Origin: Paracoccaceae bacterium
Lineage (GTDB): Bacteria > Pseudomonadota > Alphaproteobacteria > Rhodobacterales > Rhodobacteraceae
Assembly (NCBI GenBank): GCA_029243395.1
Contig: JAQWSE010000004.1
Location: 1-64,000, forward strand
DNA: 64,000 bases
Direction: 5' to 3'
The notes under the pieces were generated by a model. It was given only the letters and a program-made list of their open reading frames with translations. It ran no database searches and had not been told where the DNA came from. Positions 18,331-28,565 of this stretch are shown here, in pieces. How positions within the stretch are numbered: the first letter of the stretch is position 1; each line of letters begins with the position of its first letter. The position numbers and the translations under genes were made by a program.

Positions 18331-19815
18331 ATGTCCTTACCATCAAGAAGATTAACTCTCGTCATTTTTTGCTGTTTTATAGTAAAAATTATACTTGCAG
18401 TGTATTTACCACTTTTTAATGATGAAGCCTATGCGATTGCTGTATCGAGAGAATTTTCTTTATCCTTTTTCGATCATCCTCCAATTGGCTTTTGGTCGTC
18501 CTTACTATTTACAAAGCTTTTTGGATTAGAAAATTATTTTCTTTTTAGACTCCCCTATTTATTGTTTGGTCTTGGGACAACCTTCGTTCTTTTTGAACTC
18601 GGAAAAGAACTTGAGGATCAGACTACTGGGATCTGGTCCGCACTCATCTATAACCTGTCACCCTTTTTCTTGTTTTCAGGAGGTTTCTTGGTTGTGCCTG
18701 ACGGCCCCCTCAACCTTGGCATTGCAGCCGCTGCGCTATGCGTGATTAAATTACATAATAAACCATCTGAAAAGGATAACTTGCTTTTAATTCTGCTGGG
18801 TATTTTTCTCGCGTTCGCTCTTGCCTCAAAATACCAGGCCTACCTTTTTGGATTTGGCTGCCTTCTTGTCTTAATCATATCTTCAAAAAGAACAGCCTTC
18901 TTAAAAAATCCATATTTTTATCTTTGCTTTTTCATAGCTTTGTTAGGTGCTATGCCAACAGTTCTCTGGAACTCACAAAACCAGTGGATCAGTTTTCAGT
19001 TTCATGGGGCCCGCCAAGGCAGTAGCATTCAAATAGGTAATTTCATTCAAATGCTTCTGGGAATGATAATCTACCTTTTGCCACCAATCTTTTTAATACC
19101 TCTGATCAAGCTGACAGATTCTCTTAGCACAATCAACAAACACATAAAACCTTCTCGTTCATTGGATAGGATATTGGTACTGATGGCCCTGCCAAATATA
19201 GTTATTTTCACTTTCGTTTTTATATCAAGCAAAAGCACATTTCCTCACTGGATCATGCCGGGCTGGCTCTTATTATTACCTATAGTAGCAAAAATTCTTA
19301 GTCACTCAAAAAGCAAAATTCAGAGACTGTTTCTTTCTGGGAGTGTCTTGATTATTTGGCCATTTTTGGGACTTTTAATCATTCACGCTCAAACAGGTTT
19401 TCTTACAAACCGATTAACACAATTACCTGCATGGGACAACACCCTTGAAGTCCTTGATTGGACCCCAATTAAGCAACCATTACAACACCTGATCGAGGCT
19501 AACCAAGGCCCCTCACAACCAAAACTGGCAGCACTAACTTGGATGGAAGCAGGTCAATTATCTGCTGTTATGAAAAACCAATACGAAACACTGGTGTTAG
19601 AAGGTGACCCACATCATTTTTCGTTTCTAAAAAAGTCAAATATCATTTCAAAAACCTTTCTTGTGAAGATCAGTCTGGGTTTAAAACCCGACATTATAAA
19701 CACCCTAAAGAGGCTTAGAAAACAAGACGCAAAGGCCGTTCATCTAAAGGATGTGATTTTGGTAAGAGGTGTAAGAAATTATGCTACAGCATCAATCTAT
19801 ATGCTGAACCAATGA
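18331..19815 (+). CDS. GT39/ArnT-like glycosyltransferase (PMT family)
   Basis: The 494-residue polytopic protein has about ten or more membrane segments. The first periplasmic loop carries the acidic NDEAY motif and the DHPP motif (about residues 29-50) typical of PMT_2/ArnT-like enzymes, which transfer sugars or aminoarabinose from polyprenyl phosphate to lipid A or proteins outside the inner membrane. The C-terminal 120 residues form a soluble domain. It follows the GT2-GtrA gene in the same operon, a common donor-synthase and transferase pairing. The acceptor (lipid A, S-layer protein or another glycan) cannot be told from sequence. Confidence 0.88.
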   Translation: MSLPSRRLTLVIFCCFIVKIILAVYLPLFNDEAYAIAVSREFSLSFFDHPPIGFWSSLLFTKLFGLENYFLFRLPYLLFGLGTTFVLFELGKELEDQTTGIWSALIYNLSPFFLFSGGFLVVPDGPLNLGIAAAALCVIKLHNKPSEKDNLLLILLGIFLAFALASKYQAYLFGFGCLLVLIISSKRTAFLKNPYFYLCFFIALLGAMPTVLWNSQNQWISFQFHGARQGSSIQIGNFIQMLLGMIIYLLPPIFLIPLIKLTDSLSTINKHIKPSRSLDRILVLMALPNIVIFTFVFISSKSTFPHWIMPGWLLLLPIVAKILSHSKSKIQRLFLSGSVLIIWPFLGLLIIHAQTGFLTNRLTQLPAWDNTLEVLDWTPIKQPLQHLIEANQGPSQPKLAALTWMEAGQLSAVMKNQYETLVLEGDPHHFSFLKKSNIISKTFLVKISLGLKPDIINTLKRLRKQDAKAVHLKDVILVRGVRNYATASIYMLNQ

Positions 19816-19817
19816 AT

Positions 19818-19844
19818 AAAAAAAGGGGCTCTAAAAAGAGCCCC
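19818..19844 (-). terminator. Rho-independent terminator of the porin gene
   Basis: A perfect 7-bp stem (GGGGCTC/GAGCCCC, loop of six, 19825-19844) is followed on the minus strand by seven T residues (19818-19824). It lies about 30 bases after the porin stop and directly after the convergent GT39 stop, where it may act weakly on the plus strand too. Confidence 0.88.
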
Positions 19845-19872
19845 CTAAACTCGTTACTTTTAAATTCTATTC

Positions 19873-20922
19873 TTAGAACTTAAATGCCATCTTAACTTGT
19901 GTACCAGGATCGAAATCATCATCATCATTTGAGTATGATGCTGAAATCGTTGTTCCGGTTGTACCTGGAACAGCGTATGTCACACCAGCTTCGATTGTAG
20001 CGTCGGTTGCTGTTGTTAGTGCTGAGTCAGATGAATCCCAGTCTATGTGAAGAGCAACTGGTCCCATAGGTCCGGCAATCTTAAACTGGCTGTCAGCGTC
20101 ACTATCTGTACCTGCGGAAATTGCGAAGCCAGCAACTGTTGTTGAAACAGATGCGCCCCAGTTATTGTTTCCATCAGTTTGTGTAGAGTTCACAGACAAG
20201 CTCATACCGCCTAGTGGAATATCAACTTGTACACCAGTCTCTGACACTGCCTTAGTTCCATTATGAATGGAAGCCATAGCAACTTTTACTGTCGCACCCA
20301 TTAAAGCAGTAGACACAGACGCACCGCCGCTTTTATGCATGCCACCAGCTGTGATGGAAAGTCCGCCAACAGATCCTGTAAGACCGATGGATGTCTTTTC
20401 CTTATCTGCAGTGGTTGTCATATTTGCCTTACCAGAAGCCGCTACAGTCCAACCACCGAAGTTTGGAAGAGCTACATACCAGTCAGAACTATCCTCATCT
20501 TCACCAATACCTGTCATATGATCAATATCTGAATAAAGGTCAGAAGCGTCAGCACCGGCACCAGCGCCGCCTCGTGCGTCAGTTGTTCCAACAGAAACAT
20601 TAAATATTGGTGTTGTCACAGACACAGTCGCACCAGCAATGGCATTACCTTCCATGCCATAACTTACGGTAGCTGAATAAGAACCAGGACTTGTCATGGT
20701 GACGTCAAGATCAACATCAGATGATACTACACCGTCAGCTTTATTACCACCCAATACCAAAGGAACGTTATATTTTAGATTTGCATCACCATGGAACTCA
20801 ACAGTAGCAGCAGAGTGGGTGTGATGCGATTTACCGCCAGCAACGACGGCATCTATACTATCAGCAAATGCTGCACCGCTTAATGCAACAAGAGCCGTTG
20901 TAGTCAAGAGAGCTTTTTTCAT
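19873..20922 (-). CDS. Outer membrane porin
   Basis: The 349-residue product has a clear Sec signal peptide (MKKALLTTTALVALSGAAFA, cut before Asp 21) and a body of alternating short amphipathic strands. Examples are WTVAASGKANM and GLSITAGGMHKS. It ends in the aromatic C-terminal residue required for beta-barrel insertion (VKMAFKF). Length and composition match the alphaproteobacterial general porins that allow diffusion of small solutes. It is monocistronic, with a predicted strong promoter (20990-21018), a 65-base leader and a terminator, consistent with a major outer-membrane protein. Confidence 0.92.
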   Translation of the reverse strand: MKKALLTTTALVALSGAAFADSIDAVVAGGKSHHTHSAATVEFHGDANLKYNVPLVLGGNKADGVVSSDVDLDVTMTSPGSYSATVSYGMEGNAIAGATVSVTTPIFNVSVGTTDARGGAGAGADASDLYSDIDHMTGIGEDEDSSDWYVALPNFGGWTVAASGKANMTTTADKEKTSIGLTGSVGGLSITAGGMHKSGGASVSTALMGATVKVAMASIHNGTKAVSETGVQVDIPLGGMSLSVNSTQTDGNNNWGASVSTTVAGFAISAGTDSDADSQFKIAGPMGPVALHIDWDSSDSALTTATDATIEAGVTYAVPGTTGTTISASYSNDDDDFDPGTQVKMAFKF

Positions 20923-21309
20923 TTTCTTGCCTCAGTAGTTTCATTTCAAAATACCTCAACCGCATACTTAATTACGGTCGGATGTGTCGGTTATCCAATT
21001 TCACCGCCTTTCGGTCAAGTGTCTTAAGCATAAAATTTACTTGTTTTTTTTTTTGGTGCAAAGATGCCACAGTGAAGAACGCTTTTTTTGAACAATTAGT
21101 GGCCAATTTAACAAAAAAAGTCCTGTAAAACAAATATACTTTCATTTTAAACTGGAATTTCACGAGCTCAAAATCTAAGGTTTTCATCTGAAAGCGTAAA
21201 CAAAATAAATGGTAACATTCACCAATGTTGTTAATCATAAAGAAACTCCTTGAAATCAGACGGCCGACAAATTGTTTGATGGTTTTTATTTCGAAAGGAA
21301 AATGCACAA
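20923..21309. other. Divergent intergenic region between the porin and leuS
   Basis: These 387 bases contain the porin promoter and leader on the left. The leuS ribosome-binding sequence (AGGAAA) is at the right end. A 118-codon minus-strand frame (20972-21328) overlaps the leuS start, has no ribosome-binding site and an implausible composition, and is not credited. No RNA structure or leader peptide for leuS was recognised. Confidence 0.55.
20990..21018 (-). promoter_or_regulatory. Predicted sigma-70 promoter of the porin gene
   Basis: Minus strand: -35 TTGACC (21013-21018), 17-base spacer, -10 GATAAC (20990-20995), about 68 bases before the ATG at 20922. The layout is nearly the same as the promoter proposed for the S-layer-like gene. 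Confidence 0.6.
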
Positions 21310-23901
21310 ATGGATCGGTATAATTCAAGAGAGGTTGAACCCAAGTGGCAAAAGAAATGGGCTGAATCAGAGCAGTTTAAGACAAAAGTTGATCGATCCA
21401 AACCAAAATACTATGTGCTCGAAATGTTTCCTTATCCATCCGGCCGGATCCACATGGGTCACGTGAGAAACTATACCATGGGAGACGTTGTTGCACGATA
21501 TAAATCAGCTAGAGGATTTAATGTTCTTCACCCTATGGGTTGGGATGCCTTTGGCATGCCGGCAGAAAATGCAGCAATGGAAAATAAAATTCATCCTGGT
21601 GATTGGACTTATCAAAACATAAAGGACATGCGTGAGCAATTAAAACCACTTGGCCTATCGATCGACTGGTCCAGAGAATTTGCAACTTGCGACCCGGAAT
21701 ATTATGGACATCAACAATCAATGTTCATTGATATGTTGGAGGCCGGCCTTGTTTACCGGAAAAACGCCACGGTTAATTGGGATCCTGTTGACCTAACGGT
21801 TTTGGCAAACGAGCAAGTCGAAAATGGATTGGGTTGGAGATCGGGCGCCGTAGTGGAAAGAAAAGAACTTACCCAGTGGTTTTTTAATATTTCCAAATAT
21901 TCAGAGGAGTTGTTAAATGCTCTCGATAAATTGCCTGACTGGCCTGAAAAAGTTAGGCTAATGCAGAAAAACTGGATTGGAAAATCAAAGGGCTTGGAAA
22001 TTGACTTTGAAATCCAAGAAGGGCCCACGGAATTTAAAACACTTAAGGTCTATACAACACGCCCAGATACACTTTTTGGGATGAGCTTTGCAGGCATATC
22101 TGCTGATCATCCTCTTGCCTTAGAGTTGGCAAAGTCTGACAAAAATCTGGCCAATTTTATAAAATCATGCCGCAAGACCGCTACTACAGAAGAAGCCTTG
22201 GAAACAGCTGAAAAAATTGGCTATAAAACTGCAATTAGAGTGATAAGTCCTCTGGACAATTCAAAATCCTTTCCGCTCTATGTAGCTAACTTTATTCTCA
22301 TGGGTTATGGGACTGGTGCCATTTTTGGGTGTCCGGCCCATGATCAAAGAGATTTGGACTTTGCTCGAAAATATGATCTCGATGTTCCAACTGTCGTTTG
22401 CCCACCGAACATTAATGAGAAATCTTTTTCAGTTGAGAATGAAGCTTACACAGGACCTGGTCACATTATAAATTCGGACTTCTTGAATGGCCTTTCAATC
22501 GAAGAGGCCAAAATTTTGATTTCAAAGACACTCCATAAGAAAGGCGTTGGACTAGAAAAGACTAATTACAGGCTTAGGGACTGGGGTATTTCCAGGCAAC
22601 GGTATTGGGGTTGCCCCATACCTGTTATACATTGTCCAAAGTGTGGTACTCTCCCGGAAAAAAAAGAAAATCTACCTGTTAAACTTCCACACAATGTTAG
22701 TTTTGACCAGCCTGGCAACCCCTTGAACAGACATAGTGAATGGTTGTCTGTCTCCTGCCCAACTTGTGGGGCAAAGGCAAAAAGAGAAACCGACACTATG
22801 GATACTTTTGTTGATAGCTCTTGGTACTTTGCCCGATTTACATCTCCCAATGCCAAAACTCCTACGGAAGATACCAGCATAGATTATTGGATGAATGTCG
22901 ATCAGTATATTGGAGGAGTAGAGCATGCTATTCTTCATTTACTTTACTCAAGGTTTTTTGCTCGCGCCATGCACGAAACAAACCATATGCCACTGAAAGC
23001 TATTGAACCTTTTAATGCCCTTTTTACCCAAGGGATGGTCTGTCACGAAACATATCGTGATCAAGAAGGTAGATGGCTCCCACCAAATGAAGTAAAGGAA
23101 GAAGAAAAATTAAAAGCTAAAAGACAGTTTGTGAGCTTGAAAACAGGAAAACCCATTCAAGTCGGACCTTCCATCAAGATGTCTAAATCAAAGAAAAATG
23201 TTGTTGATCCAACGGATATCATAGAACAATTTGGCGCCGATACGGCGCGTTGGTTCATGATGTCAGACAGTCCACCCGAGCGGGATGTCGAGTGGACCAC
23301 CTCTGGAGTGGAAGGAGCCTGGAGGCATTTACAAAAAGTTTGGCGTTTATCTTTCAAAATATATTCTGAAGCAAAAATCGAAAATAATATGAAAGAATAT
23401 GAACCTACCCTAAATGGGGATAGCCATCATGACAAATTGTTGCAGGACACACATAAATCTATAGAAAATGTTACCAAATGCCTGGAAACTTTTGCCTTTA
23501 ATAAAGCAGTCGCTCACCTTTATGAATTAACAAATTCCATCTCTAATTCTAAGGCTTCTCTCTTGGCCAAAAAATATTCAATAAGAATATTGGCTCAATT
23601 GATGCAACCAATTACTCCCCATCTGTCACAGGAAATTTGGTCTTTTTACGGTTCAGCTTCTTTTATATCATGCGAACCTTGGCCCAAACCCGTTTCAGAA
23701 CTTATCAAAAGCGAGGACCTCATTTATCCTATTCAGGTTAATGGTAAAAGGAGAACAGAAATAGTTGTACCCAAGGATTTAAATCCAAAAGAAATAGAAA
23801 TTCGCATTTTATCACTGCCGCAAATTGAGAATATTTTGAAAGGATCTAAACCCAAAAAGATAATAGTAGTTCCGGGTAGGATAGTTAATGTTGTTACTTA
23901 A
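21310..23901 (+). CDS. leuS: Leucyl-tRNA synthetase
   Basis: The class I synthetase charges tRNA-Leu with leucine. The 863 residues match the bacterial family length. The HIGH-type motif HMGH is at residues 48-51 (in [19 protein letters not shown]). The CP1 editing domain carries [12 protein letters not shown] near residue 250, and the KMSKS motif is near 622. The C-terminal anticodon-binding domain ends in [15 protein letters not shown] and PGRIVNVVT. The ATG at 21310 follows AGGAAA at suitable spacing. Its last 14 bases overlap lptE, which in turn adjoins holA, an arrangement widespread in proteobacteria. Confidence 0.98.
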   Translation: MDRYNSREVEPKWQKKWAESEQFKTKVDRSKPKYYVLEMFPYPSGRIHMGHVRNYTMGDVVARYKSARGFNVLHPMGWDAFGMPAENAAMENKIHPGDWTYQNIKDMREQLKPLGLSIDWSREFATCDPEYYGHQQSMFIDMLEAGLVYRKNATVNWDPVDLTVLANEQVENGLGWRSGAVVERKELTQWFFNISKYSEELLNALDKLPDWPEKVRLMQKNWIGKSKGLEIDFEIQEGPTEFKTLKVYTTRPDTLFGMSFAGISADHPLALELAKSDKNLANFIKSCRKTATTEEALETAEKIGYKTAIRVISPLDNSKSFPLYVANFILMGYGTGAIFGCPAHDQRDLDFARKYDLDVPTVVCPPNINEKSFSVENEAYTGPGHIINSDFLNGLSIEEAKILISKTLHKKGVGLEKTNYRLRDWGISRQRYWGCPIPVIHCPKCGTLPEKKENLPVKLPHNVSFDQPGNPLNRHSEWLSVSCPTCGAKAKRETDTMDTFVDSSWYFARFTSPNAKTPTEDTSIDYWMNVDQYIGGVEHAILHLLYSRFFARAMHETNHMPLKAIEPFNALFTQGMVCHETYRDQEGRWLPPNEVKEEEKLKAKRQFVSLKTGKPIQVGPSIKMSKSKKNVVDPTDIIEQFGADTARWFMMSDSPPERDVEWTTSGVEGAWRHLQKVWRLSFKIYSEAKIENNMKEYEPTLNGDSHHDKLLQDTHKSIENVTKCLETFAFNKAVAHLYELTNSISNSKASLLAKKYSIRILAQLMQPITPHLSQEIWSFYGSASFISCEPWPKPVSELIKSEDLIYPIQVNGKRRTEIVVPKDLNPKEIEIRILSLPQIENILKGSKPKKIIVVPGRIVNVVT

Positions 23902-24388
23902 CAAAAATATTGGTGGCACACTCCTGCTCTTGTGTTTTTTAATTAGCTGTGGATTCAAGCCCCTTTCAGAAACTAGTATGAATAACTCAAATATTGTGGG
24001 AATGGGAAAATTTGATTTGTTTTTCCCAACGGATGAAATCAGCTTTACGATAAAAGAAGAATTATTGAAAGATTTAGGCTTTCCCGCGCAACCATCATAC
24101 AAGATTTCGGTGGATAATGATCTAAAAAGCATAAAAGGCTTAATAACTAAAGAAAATGAAATTACTAGATATAACCTAGTTTTGAAAACAACTTTCAAAC
24201 TGATTTCTTTAACAACAAATAAACAAATTTTTAAAAAGGTTATTATCTCTCAAACAGCTTATTCTGCGTCAAAAAATGTAACTGGCTTTGCAACAAAAAC
24301 TGCTAAGGATAGCGCTAAAGAAAGATTAGCTAAAGATATTGCAAAAAAAATTACCATGGAACTATTAATGTTGAGCACGGAACTCTGA
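23888..24388 (+). CDS. lptE: LPS-assembly lipoprotein LptE
   Basis: The 166-residue lipoprotein has a signal ending in LISC (Cys 21) followed by GFKPL, the usual LptE opening after the lipidated Cys. The remainder alternates strands and helices, with a helix rich in Ala/Lys near residues 130-160, as in LptE. LptE plugs the LptD barrel in the outer membrane and completes LPS transport. The position between leuS and holA is diagnostic because sequence conservation in LptE is low. The gene overlaps leuS by 14 bases. Confidence 0.88.
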   Translation: MLLLNKNIGGTLLLLCFLISCGFKPLSETSMNNSNIVGMGKFDLFFPTDEISFTIKEELLKDLGFPAQPSYKISVDNDLKSIKGLITKENEITRYNLVLKTTFKLISLTTNKQIFKKVIISQTAYSASKNVTGFATKTAKDSAKERLAKDIAKKITMELLMLSTEL

Positions 24389-24390
24389 AA

Positions 24391-25410
24391 TTGAGGTTGC
24401 ATGAATCAAAACTAGTTCAGTTCCTGGAAAATATTCCAGAATCAAAAAAACTTTTTCTTCTTCATGGAACAATTGAGTCAAAAATTTTTTACTATCGAAA
24501 ATTAATTGAAAGGAAAATATTAGGAAGTCGACCTCGAATGGAGATGCGTTTAGTTACGTTAGATAGAGTGCTACTTACTAAAGAGAAGAGTTTACTCCTA
24601 AATGAAATGAAAACCCGATCCTTATTTAGTGAAAACAAAGGCATACTACTAGAAAATGTAACCGAAAAAGATGCCACAATAATTTTAGAAACGCTTGAAA
24701 GGTTTGAAGAAGAGGATGCTTTTTTGATTATTACTTCAGGATTTCTAAACCAAAGTTCGAAATTAAGAAAGTATTTGGAAAACAATATCAATTCCTGCTC
24801 CATTGGATTTTACCAAACAGAAATGACTTCTCTAGAGATTCAAAATCTGCTTCAAAGGTGGAAAGTAAAAATATCACAACCAGATGTAATAGAAGCTCTA
24901 AGAGATTTTTCAAAGAATTTTGACTTTTTAGAATTTAGACAAGAACTAAAAAAACTTGTCATTTTTAAAAGCTGTGATGAAAAACCCTTGACCTTAAACG
25001 AGCTAGAGAAAGTCTTTTCTTCTGAATCAAACCCAGATGAAAAAAAGCTTATAGATTCCTTAATTCAAAGAAATTCAGAGCCCCTTTTAAATTATTTTAA
25101 GAATTTTTCTGGAACTATAAAAAACCCAGTCGGCTTGATCACTAGGGCTACAAATCAGTTCAACATATTACACAAGCTCCAATGTCATGGAGGAAATCCC
25201 ACAGATATTTTAAAGACAGTTTGGCCACCAGTACTAGGTAAGAATAAGGACAGGCTTATTGAAACCTCCAAGATTTGGAACAAAAATAATCTCGAAAATG
25301 CTCTTCAAATATTGCATAAGACAGACTTTACCTTAAGAGCGAATTCTAAAATTTCCTCCAAGACATTATTAATTAAAAGTTTTTTAGAGATTTGCCTATT
25401 GAATAATTAA
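24391..25410 (+). CDS. holA: DNA polymerase III delta subunit
   Basis: The 339-residue clamp-loader subunit opens the beta clamp during loading. It starts at TTG 24391, two bases after the lptE stop; no ATG or GTG lies nearby in frame. Seen: an early segment with KKLFLLHGTIESKIFYYRKL, where Walker-A-like residues are degraded as in delta subunits, the middle three-helix region, and the C-terminal collar domain. The context leuS-lptE-holA supports the call more than any single motif. Sequence divergence is high but length is normal. Confidence 0.88.
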   Translation: MRLHESKLVQFLENIPESKKLFLLHGTIESKIFYYRKLIERKILGSRPRMEMRLVTLDRVLLTKEKSLLLNEMKTRSLFSENKGILLENVTEKDATIILETLERFEEEDAFLIITSGFLNQSSKLRKYLENNINSCSIGFYQTEMTSLEIQNLLQRWKVKISQPDVIEALRDFSKNFDFLEFRQELKKLVIFKSCDEKPLTLNELEKVFSSESNPDEKKLIDSLIQRNSEPLLNYFKNFSGTIKNPVGLITRATNQFNILHKLQCHGGNPTDILKTVWPPVLGKNKDRLIETSKIWNKNNLENALQILHKTDFTLRANSKISSKTLLIKSFLEICLLNN

Positions 25411-25476
25411 AACTAGAGGCGAATATATAAGAGCTAATAATTCTCTTAGGCAAAACAAATGAGGAGACTCCTATCC

Positions 25477-26829
25477 ATGACGAAAGAAAGTGCTGAAATA
25501 GCTGAAAATCTCCTCAGTTTATCTAAAAGGTTTGGTTCAGGACAAGCTGAAGTTTTAATTAGCAAGGGTAGAAGTTCCTCTATTGAAATAAGAGAAGGAG
25601 AATTAGAGCAAGCAGAAGGTTCCCATGGATTAAGCATCTCCCTGAGAGTAATTAACGATCAGAAATCAGCTGTCGTTTCCTGTTCTGATACCAGTAAAGA
25701 AAGATTGGAACAGCTAGCAAAGAAAGCCAATGAAATCGCAGCAGAATCCCTACCAAATCCATTCATTGGCTTAGCTGAAAATAATGCCTTAGCAAAACCA
25801 TCAACTATAATTTCTATCGATATGGCAGAACCCGATGAATGGATTCTAAAAGATCCCTCAAAGCTGAAAGCAATAGCACTTAAAGCAGAAAAGGCAGCCC
25901 TAAGTTTAGATGGCATTTCTAAAACTGATGGGTGTTCTGCAACTGCTTCACAGAGTGAATTTTTTCTGGCTACATCGAATGGTTTTTCAAACGGTTACAA
26001 TCAATCTTCTTATACCCTTGTCGCTTCTGCGATTTCTACCCATGATTCCAAAATGGAAAGAGATTATGCTTTTGAGCAACGCGTATACTTTGAAGATCTA
26101 CCTAATCCAGAAACAATAGGCAAACTAGCCGCTAAAAGGGCACAGATGATGAAAGGGGCAAGAAAGCCTTCTACTGGAAATTTTCCCGTTATTTTTAATG
26201 AAAGAATTTCAGGCTCCATAGTAGGCCATATATTGGCTGCTATCAACGGTGAATCTATCACCAGAGGTTCCAGTTGGCTTTTAGATAGCATGAACAATAA
26301 AATACTCTCTGAAAATGTGGATCTCATTGAAGATCCTAGCCTCCCAAGGAGATCAGGCTCTCGGCCTTTTGATGCTGAAGGTCTGTTAACATCTAAAAAC
26401 GCTTTCATCCAAAACGGTATACTTAAAAGCTGGGTATTGGATCTAAAAACTAGCCGACAACTAGGTTTAAAATCTACAGCAAATGCTACTAGGTCAGGGT
26501 CAAACCTACCCTCACCTGGAGTAGGAAATATAGAGTTAAAAGGTGGAGAACAGACGCTCCAAGAGTTAATTCAAAAAGCTGGTGAAGGCTTAATGGTATG
26601 TTCTTTGATTGGATCTTCAGTTAATCAAAACAGTGGTGACTACTCTCGTGGTGCTACTGGGTTTTGGTTTAAAGACGGAGAAATAACATACCCAGTAACT
26701 GAATGCACGATTGCTGGTAATCTAAAAGAAATGTTAAAAACCGTAGTTCTGGCAAATGATAGCAGAAAATATTTGTCTAGAAGAGTTCCCAGTATTTTAG
26801 TGGATAATATGACTATAGCAGGAAATTAA
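25477..26829 (+). CDS. pmbA: TldE/PmbA family metalloprotease subunit
   Basis: The product has about 450 residues and matches the PmbA/TldE half of the TldD-TldE protease, which matures peptides such as microcins and removes damaged or toxin-derived peptides. Seen: the N-terminal domain with SSIEIREGELEQAEGSHGLS, a central domain with GSIVGHILAAINGESITRGS, and a C-terminal domain with GDYSRGATGFWFKDGEITYP and NMTIAGN. TldE lacks the metal-binding HExxxH of TldD, and none is seen here. The frame opens at 25459. The ATG at 25477, ten bases after GAGGAG, is the better start. No tldD partner lies in this window. Confidence 0.92.
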   Translation: MTKESAEIAENLLSLSKRFGSGQAEVLISKGRSSSIEIREGELEQAEGSHGLSISLRVINDQKSAVVSCSDTSKERLEQLAKKANEIAAESLPNPFIGLAENNALAKPSTIISIDMAEPDEWILKDPSKLKAIALKAEKAALSLDGISKTDGCSATASQSEFFLATSNGFSNGYNQSSYTLVASAISTHDSKMERDYAFEQRVYFEDLPNPETIGKLAAKRAQMMKGARKPSTGNFPVIFNERISGSIVGHILAAINGESITRGSSWLLDSMNNKILSENVDLIEDPSLPRRSGSRPFDAEGLLTSKNAFIQNGILKSWVLDLKTSRQLGLKSTANATRSGSNLPSPGVGNIELKGGEQTLQELIQKAGEGLMVCSLIGSSVNQNSGDYSRGATGFWFKDGEITYPVTECTIAGNLKEMLKTVVLANDSRKYLSRRVPSILVDNMTIAGN

Positions 26830-26863
26830 GAGCGATCATAATTTTGGGAGTGGGATAAAATCG

Positions 26864-27859
26864 GTGACCCTAAAAGCACCAAAATTTTGGTTTAGAAAAA
26901 AAGATGAAGTAAACATCCCAGCTTTACTCTTATCTCCTTTAAGTAAGTTTTGGGCATATAGTGTTAGGAGACGGGCACAATTAGGGTCCTGGAAAAAAAT
27001 GCCAGTCCCAGTCATATGTATTGGTAACATCATCATAGGCGGATCTGGAAAAACACCCGTAACTCAAGCCATTCAATGTTTATTAACGGAAATGGGCCTA
27101 CAACCTCATGTAGTTAGCAGAGGTTATGGGGGGAAATCAAAGGGACCCATATATGTTTCAGCTACTAGTACCTACTCAGAAGTTGGGGATGAACCTATTT
27201 TACTGTCAAAAACGGGACCTGTTTTAGTGTCTAAAAATAAAAAAAGGGGGATTTACAAAGCCTGCGAAAATGGGGCTAACGTTATCCTACTTGATGATGG
27301 ATTCCAAAATACTAGTGTGGCTAAAGATTTATCCTTGGTAGTGGTGGATTCCAAAATTCTATTCGGAAACCAACGAGTGATTCCATCTGGCCCGTTGAGA
27401 GAACCTATTCAATCTGGCTTCTCTAGGGCTGGTGCTATAATTTTAGTCAATCATGATAAAAATAATATATCAAACCCAATTAATTTTGAATTTCCATCCA
27501 ACATACCAATCATAAAAGCAACCATAAAACCCAAGATAAAATTAACCGCTTGGACTGGTAAAAGAGTTTTTGCATTCTCTGGAATTGCTCATCCTGAAAA
27601 ATTTCTTGTTACTCTTAAAAATTTAGGTTGTGAAATAGTTGGAACATATAACTTTTCAGATCACTATCCCTACAAAAAGTATGACATTGCAAAGCTCAAA
27701 GTTAATGCCCAATCTCTTAATGCTAAACTTGTCACGACTGAAAAAGATTTCATAAGGATTCCGTTATCACAACAAGCAGACATTTCTAAGCTTCCAGTTC
27801 AAATTAAATTTGAAAACCATGCCGTGCTTAAAAAGCTACTAAATAAAATCCTTCTATGA
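26864..27859 (+). CDS. lpxK: Tetraacyldisaccharide 4'-kinase
   Basis: LpxK phosphorylates the lipid A disaccharide at the 4' position at the inner membrane. The 331-residue protein has an N-terminal hydrophobic helix region, the P-loop region CIGNIIIGGSGKTPVTQAI near residues 50-65, SRGYGGKSKG, DDGFQN near residue 145, and FSDHYPY and VTTEKDFIR in the C-terminal domain. All are typical of LpxK. The start is GTG 26864. It follows pmbA by 34 bases and converges on the DsbA-like gene. Confidence 0.95.
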   Translation: MTLKAPKFWFRKKDEVNIPALLLSPLSKFWAYSVRRRAQLGSWKKMPVPVICIGNIIIGGSGKTPVTQAIQCLLTEMGLQPHVVSRGYGGKSKGPIYVSATSTYSEVGDEPILLSKTGPVLVSKNKKRGIYKACENGANVILLDDGFQNTSVAKDLSLVVVDSKILFGNQRVIPSGPLREPIQSGFSRAGAIILVNHDKNNISNPINFEFPSNIPIIKATIKPKIKLTAWTGKRVFAFSGIAHPEKFLVTLKNLGCEIVGTYNFSDHYPYKKYDIAKLKVNAQSLNAKLVTTEKDFIRIPLSQQADISKLPVQIKFENHAVLKKLLNKILL

Positions 27860-27877
27860 AAAAAGTTATCGACCATT

Positions 27878-28510
27878 TTATTCCAAATTTTTCTCAATCA
27901 TTTCCTTCAATTCCTCATAGGGTAAATTTCTAACAAGCTTCCCATTAATCAAAAAGCTAGGCGTACTAGAAATTCCATCTTTAGTTGCATTTTCTTGGAA
28001 AGATGCCACCATTTTTTCAGCCAAAATGTCGTTTTGCATGCAGGCAAGAGACTCTTCGTTCGTTAAGCCTGCCTGCCTACCAATAGATAAAAGTCCATCT
28101 TTAATCTCATCTATGTTCCCTTGAGCCCAGTCCGATTGTTTTTTGAAGATAAGATCAATCATTGGAAAATATCTTTTCTTGCCCTTACAACGTGCAAGAA
28201 GTCCTGCCCAAAGTCCTGGACCATCAAAATAAACTTCTCTGTACTCTAGCTGCAACAACCCTTTCTCAAGGTAATCTAATTTTATTTTCGGCAAAACTTC
28301 TAAATGAAAGGTTGCACAATGAGGGCATGTAAAAGATGCATATTCAATAAACTTTACAGGAGCATCAGAATTTCCAAGGATCATTGCAGAAGTTAATTTG
28401 GGATCTATATTGCCACTATTTTCTTCAGAATGACTTGCCGCACCAAATAAAACAATTAGCAAAAAAATAGTGACACTATAACTTATTATATTTCTCGTCA
28501 TCATTAACAT
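27878..28510 (-). CDS. DsbA family thiol-disulfide oxidoreductase
   Basis: The 210-residue product has a signal peptide or anchor (hydrophobic residues about 9-25). Its thioredoxin fold carries the redox motif CPHC (in YASFTCPHCATFH, about residues 60-70), a helical insert, and a cis-proline loop (SSTPSFLING). Such proteins oxidise or isomerise periplasmic disulfides; a DsbA/BdbD-type role is most likely. Two further Cys residues (ARCKGKK and LACMQND) lie in the helical domain. It is followed on the same strand by nothing close and is preceded by the DUF721 gene, a pairing often seen in Alphaproteobacteria next to mutY. Confidence 0.9.
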   Translation of the reverse strand: MLMMTRNIISYSVTIFLLIVLFGAASHSEENSGNIDPKLTSAMILGNSDAPVKFIEYASFTCPHCATFHLEVLPKIKLDYLEKGLLQLEYREVYFDGPGLWAGLLARCKGKKRYFPMIDLIFKKQSDWAQGNIDEIKDGLLSIGRQAGLTNEESLACMQNDILAEKMVASFQENATKDGISSTPSFLINGKLVRNLPYEELKEMIEKNLE

Positions 28511-28565
28511 AAAATCCTTATTTTTAATTGTTTTTAAGTTTGGTTTTTTGTCGCCTGAAGTCTTC

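Noticed and set aside
20972-21328. Minus-strand 118-codon frame between the porin and leuS
   Set aside because: It overlaps the leuS start, contains the porin promoter, has no ribosome-binding site and a composition rich in Phe, Lys and Cys unlike neighbouring proteins.
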